The position numbers were made by a program, and so were the translations under genes. The notes beneath the pieces are model-generated. The model was not told the DNA's origin. It was given only the letters and a program-made list of their open reading frames with translations, and did not search any database. Of a stretch of 64,000 bases of DNA, positions 19,821-28,031 are shown piece by piece. Positions within the stretch are counted from its first letter, which is position 1. Each line of letters begins with the position of its first letter. Origin of the DNA: Alphaproteobacteria bacterium. Lineage in GTDB: Bacteria > Pseudomonadota > Alphaproteobacteria > Caulobacterales > Hyphomonadaceae. The stretch lies in NCBI GenBank assembly GCA_018969425.1, contig JAGWYJ010000008.1:35717-99716 (forward strand), written 5' to 3'.

Positions 19821-20528
19821 CTAGAGGTAACGGCGAACGAGCGCGACGAGACGGCCCTGAATTCGGACGCGATCGGGCCCGAATATCCGGGTCCCGTAGG
19901 CCGGATTGGCCGCTTCAAGCGCAATCGACCCGCCTTTCTTGCGGAAACGTTTGAGAGTGGCCTCCGCCTCATCCACCAGCGCCACCACGATATCTCCGGA
20001 ATCAGCGACGTCTGTCCGCTTGAGGATGACGGTGTCCCCGTCGAGAATCCCGGCGTTGATCATCGAGTCCCCGCGCACCTCAAGGGCGTAATGCGTGTCC
20101 GGATCGAGCTGACCGTCCGGAGGAGCGATGCGATGGGTCTCATGCTGGATCGCCTCGATGGCGGTTCCCGCCGCAATCCGTCCCAGAACCGGGATGAGCG
20201 AAGACTTTACGGCCTCGGCCCTCGGCTCCTGAGGAGCACCCACGAGACTGGGCCTGAACTGGCCCCTCGGAGGAGGCGAGCTCGGCGCCGGGACCGGCGC
20301 TGGCGCGGTTGCGCTCTCCGGCAGCTTAAGGACCTCCAGCGCCCGCGCCCGATTGGGCAGGCGACGCAGAAAGCCCCGTTCCTCAAGAGCCATGATCAGG
20401 CGGTGGATCCCCGACTTGGAGGCCAGATCGAGAGCCTCCTTCATCTCGTCAAAGGAGGGGGAGACCCCTGTCTCAAGGATCCGCTCATGAATGAACTCGA
20501 GCAATTCTTTCTGTTTTTTCGTGAGCAT
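19821..20528 (-). CDS. lexA: LexA repressor
   Basis: SOS response repressor that self-cleaves when RecA filaments form. The 235-residue protein has an N-terminal winged helix ([37 protein letters not shown]), a proline-rich linker longer than in E. coli (about residues 71-110), and the S24 peptidase domain. Cleavage site is Ala120-Gly121 in IAAGTAIEA; catalytic Ser155 is in GDSMI and Lys193 in the ATLKRF segment. ATG 20528 has GAGGA upstream; an extra 10-residue frame extension is not needed. Its promoter carries a LexA box, so it represses itself. The comEC gene often found next to lexA in related genomes is absent. Confidence 0.96.
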   Translation of the reverse strand: MLTKKQKELLEFIHERILETGVSPSFDEMKEALDLASKSGIHRLIMALEERGFLRRLPNRARALEVLKLPESATAPAPVPAPSSPPPRGQFRPSLVGAPQEPRAEAVKSSLIPVLGRIAAGTAIEAIQHETHRIAPPDGQLDPDTHYALEVRGDSMINAGILDGDTVILKRTDVADSGDIVVALVDEAEATLKRFRKKGGSIALEAANPAYGTRIFGPDRVRIQGRLVALVRRYL

Positions 20529-20561
20529 GGCGTCCTCAAGACCCATTATGAGTCGCAAAGA

Positions 20562-20590
20562 GTTCTACATGTGTTCACGTTATGGGTCAA
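20562..20590 (-). promoter_or_regulatory. lexA promoter with overlapping LexA (SOS) box
   Basis: On the minus strand a -35 TTGACC (20590-20585) and a -10 TAGAAC (20567-20562) are exactly 17 bases apart. The -10 and the end of the spacer are covered by the alphaproteobacterial SOS box GTTC-N7-GTTC, seen on the plus strand as GTTC 20562-20565, seven bases, GTTC 20573-20576. Initiation would be near 20555, 27 bases before the start codon. LexA binding here would block RNA polymerase directly, giving autoregulation. Confidence 0.85.
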
Positions 20591-20727
20591 TTTCCTAAAC
20601 GCGAGCTCAAATTCGACGTCTCGCGATAAAGAACCGGGAAATCATGACAATGAGGAGCCGAACCCACAGCGTCCTGACAGACAGGGCGAAAGGACGACCG
20701 CCTCAATGATCAGCGTCCGGAAACAGC

Positions 20728-21534
20728 CTAGTGCGCCTCGACCATGGCCCTCACTGCCGCCTCGGGATCCTCCGCACGCATCAGCGCCTCCCCAATGAGA
20801 AAACTGCGCGCCCCGCAGCCGCGAAGTCGGACAATGTCCGCCGGAGAGGCGACGCCGCTCTCGGAAATCAGAAGACGATCCGCCGGTATGCGCGCCGAGA
20901 GCCGCTCAGTGGCTCCGAGATCCGTCACGAAGCGGCGCAGATCCCGGTTATTCACGCCCACGAGCGGCGAGGGCAGGGCCAGAGCGCGATCGAGCTCGCT
21001 CTCGTCATGAGCCTCAAGAAGCACGGCCAGCCCCAGGGCGTCGGCGGCGGCGTGAAGGTCCCGGGCGCAGGCGTCGTCAACAGCCGCCATGATGATCAGA
21101 ATCGCATCGGCCCCGATCGCCCTCGACTGCACGATCTGGATCGGATCGATCATGAAATCCTTGCGGATGACCGGCAGAGACACGCTCGAGCGAACCTCCG
21201 TCAGGTCGGCTATCTCGCCCCCGAAGGACGGGCCGTCGGTCAGAACGGAGATGCAGGCCGCACCGCCGGCCTCATAGGCGCGAGCCGCCTCGGCGGGAGC
21301 GCGGGCCGTGTTGATGGCTCCGGCGGAGGGGCTTTTCCGCTTCATCTCGCAGATCAGGGCGTTAGCGCCCGACCGGGCGATGGAAAAAAGGCGGCCTGCA
21401 AAATCCCGCGGCGGCGACTGCTCTCCGGCTTCCGCCTCCAGAGAGGCGAGAGACCGTTCGGCGCGAAGGGCGCGCACCTCCTCCATCTTGTAATCGACAA
21501 TACGGCGAAGACGGTCCGGGATCCCTTCAGCCAT
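20728..21534 (-). CDS. trpC: Indole-3-glycerol phosphate synthase
   Basis: Catalyses ring closure of CdRP to indole-3-glycerol phosphate in tryptophan synthesis. This 268-residue TIM barrel shows the active-site lysine region ALICEMKRKSPSAGAI, RKDFMIDPIQI, VGVNNRDLRRF and the phosphate-binding ISESGV. The ATG at 21534 overlaps the end of trpD by 8 bases; longer frame extensions run into trpD and lack similarity. It is monofunctional, without a PRAI (TrpF) domain. In several relatives moaC and moeA follow before lexA; here 199 bases of non-coding DNA do. Confidence 0.95.
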   Translation of the reverse strand: MAEGIPDRLRRIVDYKMEEVRALRAERSLASLEAEAGEQSPPRDFAGRLFSIARSGANALICEMKRKSPSAGAINTARAPAEAARAYEAGGAACISVLTDGPSFGGEIADLTEVRSSVSLPVIRKDFMIDPIQIVQSRAIGADAILIIMAAVDDACARDLHAAADALGLAVLLEAHDESELDRALALPSPLVGVNNRDLRRFVTDLGATERLSARIPADRLLISESGVASPADIVRLRGCGARSFLIGEALMRAEDPEAAVRAMVEAH

Positions 21535-22543
21535 GGGAGGCCGCCTTGAGGGCTTCGAGAGCGGCCATGGCGCGGCCGCTTGAAATCGACTCGCGGGCGA
21601 GATGCAGTCCCTCCCGCAGATCTCTCGCCAGCCCCGCAAGGCAGACGGCGGCTCCGGCGTTCACCGCAACCAGATCGGCGAAGGGACCGGATTGTCCGCC
21701 GAGGACCGCAAGGAGCGCCTGAGCGTTCTCGGAGGCTGATCCCCCGCGGAGGTCCTCAATCCGCGACCGGGTAAGACCGAGATCCTCGGGAACCATCTCG
21801 CGGGTCGTCAGGTCTCCGTCCCTGAGCTCCACGATGCGCGTGGGACCGGAGGTTGAGATCTCATCCATTCCGTCGAGCCCGTGGACCACCATGGCGTGTC
21901 GGGATCCAAGCTCCCGCAGCGCCTTCGCATAGGGCTCGAGCCAGGCGGGATCATAAACTCCGAGAAGCTGCCGCCGCGCGCCTGCGGGATTGGCGAGAGG
22001 CCCCAGAAGGTTGAACAGCGTGCGAATGCCGAGAAGGCGGCGCACCGGGCCGACATGCTTCATGGCGGCGTGGTGAGCCGGTGCGAACAGAAAGGCCAGT
22101 CGGGCTGCGGAAAAGCACGCTTCAATCTGAGCGTCAGAGGGCGTGAGATTGACGCCGAGAGCCTCAAGAACGTCCGCCGATCCCGTTTTGGGAGGAACAG
22201 AACGATTGCCGTGCTTGGCGACCATGGCTCCGGCGCCCGCAGCTACGAACGCTGCAGCGGTCGAGGTGTTGAGCGAAACCCAGGACAGTCCTCCCGTTCC
22301 GCAGGTATCGATCACGTCCTCAGGCGCAGGCGCCGGCCTGAGGTGGGCGCGCATCACGCGAGCTCCTGCGACGATATCCTCAGTTTGCTCGCCTCTGAGG
22401 CTGAGGGCCGTGAGAAACGCCGCGATAAGCGCCGGATCGCAGTCTCCCCGAAGAATGGCTTCCAGGGCGGCGGTCACCGCGTCCGGACCCGGTCGGTCGC
22501 CGGCGACAAGACGATGAAGAGCGTTGCGAACCGGCTCGCTCAC
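21527..22543 (-). CDS. trpD: Anthranilate phosphoribosyltransferase
   Basis: Transfers phosphoribose from PRPP to anthranilate. The 338-residue protein has the glycine-rich PRPP site in DTCGTGGLSWVSLNTSTA, then MVAKHGNRSVPPKTGSADVLEALG, FLFAPAHHAAMKHVGPVRRLLGIRT in part, and NLLGPLANPA. The usual family form of the first motif is GTGGDG; here it is GTGGLS, a small local variation. Start is a GTG at 22543 overlapping the trpG stop (GTGA), and the 3' end overlaps trpC, so translation is coupled through the operon. Confidence 0.95.
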   Translation of the reverse strand: MSEPVRNALHRLVAGDRPGPDAVTAALEAILRGDCDPALIAAFLTALSLRGEQTEDIVAGARVMRAHLRPAPAPEDVIDTCGTGGLSWVSLNTSTAAAFVAAGAGAMVAKHGNRSVPPKTGSADVLEALGVNLTPSDAQIEACFSAARLAFLFAPAHHAAMKHVGPVRRLLGIRTLFNLLGPLANPAGARRQLLGVYDPAWLEPYAKALRELGSRHAMVVHGLDGMDEISTSGPTRIVELRDGDLTTREMVPEDLGLTRSRIEDLRGGSASENAQALLAVLGGQSGPFADLVAVNAGAAVCLAGLARDLREGLHLARESISSGRAMAALEALKAASHG

Positions 22544-23148
22544 GTCCCCTTACCCTTCCTGACAACGCGCTTGCCCGGCTTTCGGGCCTGCTTCAGGAAA
22601 TTTCCAAGCAGCGTCATGCCATACTTAGAGCCGATAGATTCGGGATGGAACTGCACGCCGAATATCGGCCGATCGACGTGAGAGAGAGCCATAATCTCTC
22701 CATCCGCTGTTTCCGCATCGATCCGCAGCGTCTCGGGCAATCCCTCCCGCGCGACCGCGAGAGAGTGATAGCGAACGGCTTCAAACCGCGTCGGCACCCC
22801 CTTGAAGAGCGCGCCTCCCGAATGGGTCACTTCGGATGTCTTGCCGTGAATGATCTCCATCGCCGAAACAACCCGGCCTCCAAACGCCTGGCCGATCGCC
22901 TGGTGCCCCAGACAGACCCCAAGCAACGGAAGTTCGGGAGGTGCGGCGGCGATCAGCTCAAGACAGATCCCGGCATCGACAGGAGCGCAGGGTCCGGGGG
23001 AGAGAACCACCGCCTCAGCCCCGCTGCCGACGGCCTCTGCGGCCGTCAGGGCGTCATTTCTGACAACGCTGACGTCTGCGCCCAGATCCTGGAGGAAATG
23101 AACGAGGTTGTAGGTGAAGCTGTCATAGTTATCGATCAGGAGGATCAT
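22540..23148 (-). CDS. trpG: Anthranilate synthase component II, glutamine amidotransferase
   Basis: Provides ammonia from glutamine to TrpE for anthranilate synthesis. The 202-residue class I glutaminase shows IDNYDSFTYNLVHFLQ, SPGPCAPVDAG, the catalytic cysteine in LLGVCLGHQAIGQAFGG, and the histidine/glutamate pair in VQFHPES. It overlaps trpE by 4 bases upstream and trpD by 4 bases downstream. A short basic tail of about 15 residues (KQARKPGKRVVRKGKGT) extends past the conserved fold. It may also serve para-aminobenzoate synthase, as single TrpG proteins sometimes do. Confidence 0.95.
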   Translation of the reverse strand: MILLIDNYDSFTYNLVHFLQDLGADVSVVRNDALTAAEAVGSGAEAVVLSPGPCAPVDAGICLELIAAAPPELPLLGVCLGHQAIGQAFGGRVVSAMEIIHGKTSEVTHSGGALFKGVPTRFEAVRYHSLAVAREGLPETLRIDAETADGEIMALSHVDRPIFGVQFHPESIGSKYGMTLLGNFLKQARKPGKRVVRKGKGT

Positions 23149-24590
23149 CCGCCCCTCCCGGCGCCGGCGTCATAGCGAGACGCCTCTTCAGCGGCCCGGA
23201 ACAGCGCGCTCGCCTTGTGGACCGTCTCTTCGAATTCCTTCTGGGGATCACTGTCGAATACGACCCCGCCGCCCGCCTGGACATGGATCCGGCCATCCTT
23301 GAACACCGCTGTCCTCAGCGCGATGCAGGTATCCATGTCGCCGCCCGCGCCGAAATATCCGACACCGCCGGCATAGACGCCGCGTCTGTGCGGCTCGAGC
23401 TCAGAGATGATCTCCATCGCCCTGATTTTAGGGGCCCCCGAAACGGTGCCTGCAGGGAAGCCTGCGACCAGCGCCGACACCATGTCCTCGCCCTCCCGCA
23501 GACGCCCCTGCACGTTGGAGACAATATGCATGACGTGGGAGTATCGCTCGATCGTGAAGCTCTCGGTGACCTCAACGGTGCCGCGCGCAGCGACACGACC
23601 GACATCGTTTCGACCGAGGTCAAGAAGCATCAGATGCTCGGCGCGCTCTTTGGGATCCGAGATCAAGGCCTTCTCATTCGCCAGATCCGCCTCACGGCTG
23701 GCGCCCCTCGGCAGAGTTCCGGCGATCGGCCGGACAGTGACGACGCCGCTTCTGAGCCGAACGAGAATTTCCGGACTTGAACCGCTGATCTGAAAGCTCC
23801 CGAAGTTCACATAGAACATGAACGGGGAGGGGTTCAGCCGACGCAGGGAGCGATAAAACGCGAAGGGCGACCGGGTGAACGGAGCGCTGAAGCGCTGGCT
23901 CGGCACGACCTGAAAGATGTCGCCGGCGCGAATGTAATCCCTGGCCCGCGCCACCATCTCAAGGTAGCGCTCCCGCGTGACATTGGAGGTGAAACTCACC
24001 ACGTCGACCGGCGCCGAGGTCGGGCGCGCCGCCGGCATGGGCTGATCGAGGCGCGCCTCGATCTCATCAAGCCGCCGACCCGCCTCATCGGCGCCTCCGC
24101 GCTCGGGCGCCGCCAGAATGATCTCCTGACGAACCCCGTCGAAAATCAGAACCACGGACGGGCGCATAAGCATCGCTTCAGGCACCCCGTTCGGGTCCGC
24201 GAGCGCATCGGGCATCGCCTCCATATGACGGATCATGTCGTAGCCGACATACCCGAAGGCCCCGGCCGCCATGGGCGGCAGGCCCTCAAGTCCCTCCGCC
24301 CGGCAGGCGTCAATAAATCGTCGCATGTCGCCCAGCGGGTCGTCGCTCGTGGCGACGATATCCGTGAAGCCGGCGTCCCTCGCCGTCTCAGCCAGACCGT
24401 CCCTGACCCGCCACCACAGATCCGGGTTCAGACCGACAAACGAATACCGACCCCGGTTCTCCCCGCCCATCACGCTCTCGAAAAGCACGACGCCGGGAGA
24501 GAGCGGTCCGAGCTTGAGAACCGCCGAAACGGGCGATTCAGTGTCGTCAACGCGTCGTCGGACCTGCAGACGGGGCAGGGCCTCGCTCAT
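23145..24590 (-). CDS. trpE: Anthranilate synthase component I
   Basis: Makes anthranilate from chorismate with ammonia from TrpG. The 481-residue chorismate-binding enzyme has the N-terminal ESVMGGENRGRYSF region linked to tryptophan feedback binding, and the catalytic half with FQVVPSQRF, SSPEILVRL, RPIAGTLPRG and the VSGAPKIRAMEIISELEP stretch. Its start overlaps the 3' end of the ppiD-like gene by 4 bases, so there is no room for a trp attenuator leader in front of it; transcription must begin upstream of ppiD or inside it. Confidence 0.95.
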   Translation of the reverse strand: MSEALPRLQVRRRVDDTESPVSAVLKLGPLSPGVVLFESVMGGENRGRYSFVGLNPDLWWRVRDGLAETARDAGFTDIVATSDDPLGDMRRFIDACRAEGLEGLPPMAAGAFGYVGYDMIRHMEAMPDALADPNGVPEAMLMRPSVVLIFDGVRQEIILAAPERGGADEAGRRLDEIEARLDQPMPAARPTSAPVDVVSFTSNVTRERYLEMVARARDYIRAGDIFQVVPSQRFSAPFTRSPFAFYRSLRRLNPSPFMFYVNFGSFQISGSSPEILVRLRSGVVTVRPIAGTLPRGASREADLANEKALISDPKERAEHLMLLDLGRNDVGRVAARGTVEVTESFTIERYSHVMHIVSNVQGRLREGEDMVSALVAGFPAGTVSGAPKIRAMEIISELEPHRRGVYAGGVGYFGAGGDMDTCIALRTAVFKDGRIHVQAGGGVVFDSDPQKEFEETVHKASALFRAAEEASRYDAGAGRGG

Positions 24591-26482
24591 GGCGTCTCCT
24601 CGGTCGTGAAGCCGTCAAGATAGGCCTTGATCGCCCCTTCATTGGACTTGGGCTTCACCAACGCCGTCACCCCGCGGGAGAAGGCCTCTCCAATATCCCG
24701 GGTCAGGGACTGCTGGACGAGACCGGAGACCTGAGACACGAGCTGCGGATCAGGGTTTGCGCCTCCCGGTTCGATTCCCTCCACACGGACAATCCACGGC
24801 TCACCCTGGTTATCCCGCACGACGGAGACCACTCCGGCCTTGAGAGCGAACACCCCCTCGACGATCGCCGGATCGAGACCTGCCGCATTGGCGCGGGTGA
24901 TCGGTTCCGGAAGACGGATCACTCTGAGCTTGGCGGCGGCTGCAGCCGCTTCGAACGTCTTGCCTCCCTGCACCGCCGCTACGACATCGCCAGCGGCCTT
25001 CTCCGCAGCTTCGACCTGTTTGGCTGCAAGGTAGAGAGGCGGAAGGCGGGCGCTGACCTCTTCGAAGGCGGGGGTGCGGGCCGGAACGATCGTGTCGACA
25101 CGCAGGATCAGCCTTTCGCCGTCCGCTTCGACAATCTGACCGACTTCGCCGGCGGCGAGGCTGAAGGCGGCGGTGACCGCCTCGGGATGGCGGGAGAGAA
25201 GGCCAGCCTGGGCTCCGCCTTCAAAACGGCCTGAACCGTCTACGGGCGCGAATGCGATCACCGGCGCTCCGATCTCGGCGCCGAGGTCTTCAAGAGACGC
25301 CCCGCCGCTCACCATGTCGTAGAACATCTCCTCAGAATCGTCGAAGAGCTTGCCTGCGCCGCGCCGAGCCACGTCCATCGAGAGGGTTTCCTCCAGCTGG
25401 GCGAAGGGGGTGGCTTCGCCCGGAATCACAGAGCGGATCTGAACGCCGACAAACGACTCCCCGAGCGGCATCGGCCCGAAGGTCTCGCCCTTGGGCAGAG
25501 CGAACACCGTGTCGGAATAAGCCTTGTCCGTCAGATCGGCCGCCTTGACCTGCAGAACCGCCAGCGTCACCCCGGGGGTCGCGGCGGCGACCGCCTCGAG
25601 GGTTTTTCCCTGCTTCACACCGTCGACGACGTCCTGAACCGCCTTTTGCGTCGCGGCGGTGAACTGAGCGATCTCCCGGGTTTCCGGGCCGGAGAACTCA
25701 CGGATGCGGCGATCATACTCGGCCTTCACATCGGCCGGATCGACCTTCACCTTGTCGAGAAAGTCCTCACGAGAATAGCTGACGGCGGAGAGAATGCGAC
25801 GCTCAGGCTGGGCGAAGGCCGCGCTGCGCTCCTGATAGAAAGCCCTGAGATCGGCTTCCTTCGGCTGCGGGATGACCGGAAGGCTGGCTTCCGTCAGACG
25901 CCCGACAGTCAGGGTCCGGCGTTCGCTGAGAAAGGTGATGATGGGACGGGACAGGATTTCCGGCGCCCGCAGGCCGCCAAGAGCCGCCTGGCGGAGATAA
26001 TCGTAGGTCAGGCTGTCCTGAAGATAAGTTTCGAACTGAGGAACCGTATAGCCCTGCTCGCTGGCGTAACGGGCGATCGCATCGCGATCCACCTGACCCA
26101 GACCGTTCTGAAAGGCGGGAGCGCCGTCGATAATCTCGGCGACGGCCACCGGGCTCGCCCGAAGACCGATGCGATCGGCGTAGGCGAGGGCGGTGAGCTG
26201 CTGGGTCAGCTCCTGGACTATCGCCTGAGGAATTCCACGCTTGGCGGCGTCGGCCTGGGAGAGGATCTCTCCATTCTCCTCGCGTATCGAGCGAATTTCC
26301 TGATCGAGGGTCCGAGACACGTCCCGGGCGCCCAGAGAGCGCTCCCCGGCGCGCACAAAGCCTCCGCCCGAGACCCCGGAGAAAGGATCTGTGACCCCGA
26401 ACACGCCGAAGCTGATGATGAGAAGCGCAAACAGGCCCAGAGCCCATTTGGACTTCACGAACGAACGCATGACAGACATCAT
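24587..26482 (-). CDS. ppiD: SurA N-domain / PpiC peptidyl-prolyl isomerase, PpiD-like
   Basis: A membrane-anchored periplasmic folding factor. The 631-residue protein starts with a short cytoplasmic segment and one transmembrane helix (KWALGLFALLIISFGVFGV, about residues 13-31), then a SurA-like N-terminal helical domain and a long periplasmic part with a diverged parvulin region in the middle. Whether isomerase activity is retained cannot be judged; PpiD-type domains are often inactive. Start ATG at 26482 has GAGGG upstream; ATG 26479 is equally possible. It heads the trpEGDC operon by overlap and is divergent from tpiA, a conserved alphaproteobacterial arrangement. Confidence 0.88.
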   Translation of the reverse strand: MMSVMRSFVKSKWALGLFALLIISFGVFGVTDPFSGVSGGGFVRAGERSLGARDVSRTLDQEIRSIREENGEILSQADAAKRGIPQAIVQELTQQLTALAYADRIGLRASPVAVAEIIDGAPAFQNGLGQVDRDAIARYASEQGYTVPQFETYLQDSLTYDYLRQAALGGLRAPEILSRPIITFLSERRTLTVGRLTEASLPVIPQPKEADLRAFYQERSAAFAQPERRILSAVSYSREDFLDKVKVDPADVKAEYDRRIREFSGPETREIAQFTAATQKAVQDVVDGVKQGKTLEAVAAATPGVTLAVLQVKAADLTDKAYSDTVFALPKGETFGPMPLGESFVGVQIRSVIPGEATPFAQLEETLSMDVARRGAGKLFDDSEEMFYDMVSGGASLEDLGAEIGAPVIAFAPVDGSGRFEGGAQAGLLSRHPEAVTAAFSLAAGEVGQIVEADGERLILRVDTIVPARTPAFEEVSARLPPLYLAAKQVEAAEKAAGDVVAAVQGGKTFEAAAAAAKLRVIRLPEPITRANAAGLDPAIVEGVFALKAGVVSVVRDNQGEPWIVRVEGIEPGGANPDPQLVSQVSGLVQQSLTRDIGEAFSRGVTALVKPKSNEGAIKAYLDGFTTEETP

Positions 26483-26620
26483 CGGCGCGTTTCCCTCAGC
26501 AGGATAAGAGACCCGTCGCCATGAACGACGGCGTCCCTCCGGCGGCCCGCCCGGTCAGGCTTGTCGCCAGGATCAGGGCTTGCTAGGCGAGGCCTCTCTC
26601 TTAGGCAAGGCGCGTCTGGC

Positions 26621-27379
26621 ATGACCGAACGTAAAAAGCTGGTCGCCGGCAACTGGAAAATGAACGGATCACGCGCCTCGGCGGACGAGATTCGGGCGAT
26701 GATCCAGGGCGCCGAGGCCCTCCGCAGCCAGGTCGAAATGGCGATTTGCCCCCCCGCGGTTCTCGCCGGCCTTGCCGGAGACCTGGTGTCCGGATCCGCT
26801 CTGGGCCTCGGGGGGCAGGATTGTCACGCCGAACCCGCCGGGGCGTTCACCGGGGATATCAGCGCCGAGATGTGGGCGGATGTCGGGGCGCGCTATGTCC
26901 TGGTCGGCCATTCGGAGCGCCGAACCGCCTATGGCGAAACCTCGGAGACGGTCCGGGCCAAGGCGGGGGCAGTCCTGCGCGCCGGCCTGCAGCCGATCAT
27001 CTGCCTGGGTGAACGCCTGAGCGAGCGCGAGGCCGGGGAGACCCTGTCGGTCATCGCCGAACAGCTGGAGCGCTCCACCCCTGTCCCCGACGAAACCGGA
27101 GGAATTGTGATCGCCTACGAACCCGTCTGGGCGATCGGCACCGGGCTGACCCCGACGCTGGCGCAGGTGGCGGAGGCCCATGGGCGCCTGAGGCAGGCCC
27201 TGCGCGCCCGACTGGGGGCCCGGGGCGAGGGGGTTCGCATCCTTTACGGGGGGTCGGTCAAGCCGGACAACGCCGCAGGACTGATGTCCACTCCCGACGT
27301 GGACGGCGCCCTGGTGGGGGGCGCCAGCCTGAAGGCGGCGGATTTTCTGGCGATCGCCCGGGCCTGCGCCGGGCGCTGA
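26621..27379 (+). CDS. tpiA: Triosephosphate isomerase
   Basis: Interconverts dihydroxyacetone phosphate and glyceraldehyde 3-phosphate. The 252-residue TIM barrel carries LVAGNWKMNGS with the active lysine, VLVGHSERRTAYGE with the catalytic histidine, VIAYEPVWAIGTGLTPT with the catalytic glutamate, and the phosphate-binding ILYGGSVKPDNA. ATG 26621 is chosen because the family begins just before KKLVAGNWKM; the open frame to 26561 is unconserved. It reads away from ppiD; the 138-base gap has a possible but weak TTGCTA element at 26580. Confidence 0.96.
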   Translation: MTERKKLVAGNWKMNGSRASADEIRAMIQGAEALRSQVEMAICPPAVLAGLAGDLVSGSALGLGGQDCHAEPAGAFTGDISAEMWADVGARYVLVGHSERRTAYGETSETVRAKAGAVLRAGLQPIICLGERLSEREAGETLSVIAEQLERSTPVPDETGGIVIAYEPVWAIGTGLTPTLAQVAEAHGRLRQALRARLGARGEGVRILYGGSVKPDNAAGLMSTPDVDGALVGGASLKAADFLAIARACAGR

Positions 27380-27476
27380 ACGCCCGTCTGAGCCGACGGC
27401 CGCGCAGGAAAGGGCTTGGCCGCAGGCTCGGGACGTGCTTTGAGGCGGCTGGCGTTTTCTGCGGTAAAGCTGTCCC

Positions 27477-27968
27477 ATGCTCAACGTTCTTCTGGTCATT
27501 CACCTCCTGGCGTGCATCGCTCTGGTCGTTCTCGTCATGCTTCAGCGCTCCGAAGGGGGCGCTCTGGGCATGGGCGGCGGCGGAAGCGGATCCGGGCTGA
27601 TCTCCGGGCGAGGGGTGGCGAACGTTCTCGTCAGGGCGACCATGATCCTGGCGGCCATATTCTTCGTGACCAGCCTGACGCTGACGCGCCTTAACACCGA
27701 AGAGGCCCGCGCCCCGACCGGCGTGCAGAAAGAGCTTGAAAAGCGGGAAGGGGATATGTTCGACCCGCTCGCAGCTCCCGGTACGACCGCCCCTGCGGGG
27801 ACGCCGGCCTCCGCCGCCCAGCCGGCCCCGGCACCTGCAGACCCCCTGGCCCCCGCCGCTCCGGCCGCCTCGCAGGCTGTGCCCGCTGCGCCGGCCCCCG
27901 CACCGGCTGCGACCCCGGCGCCGGTCGACCCGGCCCAACCGGCCGCTCCGCAACAAAACGGTGGGTAA
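27477..27968 (+). CDS. secG: Protein-export membrane protein SecG
   Basis: Accessory subunit of the SecYEG translocon in the inner membrane. The 163-residue protein shows the family pattern: first transmembrane helix VLLVIHLLACIALVVLVML, the LQRSEGGALGMGGG loop, and a second helix ATMILAAIFFVTSLTL. From about residue 95 on, the sequence is an Ala/Pro-rich tail of the kind seen in alphaproteobacterial SecG. It sits between tpiA and pyrG, a common order. Confidence 0.92.
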   Translation: MLNVLLVIHLLACIALVVLVMLQRSEGGALGMGGGGSGSGLISGRGVANVLVRATMILAAIFFVTSLTLTRLNTEEARAPTGVQKELEKREGDMFDPLAAPGTTAPAGTPASAAQPAPAPADPLAPAAPAASQAVPAAPAPAPAATPAPVDPAQPAAPQQNGG

Positions 27969-28031
27969 CCCGGGCGTGACATTGCTGCGCCTCGCCCTAT
28001 CGGCTCCGAATCGCTAGACTGTTGATCCGTG

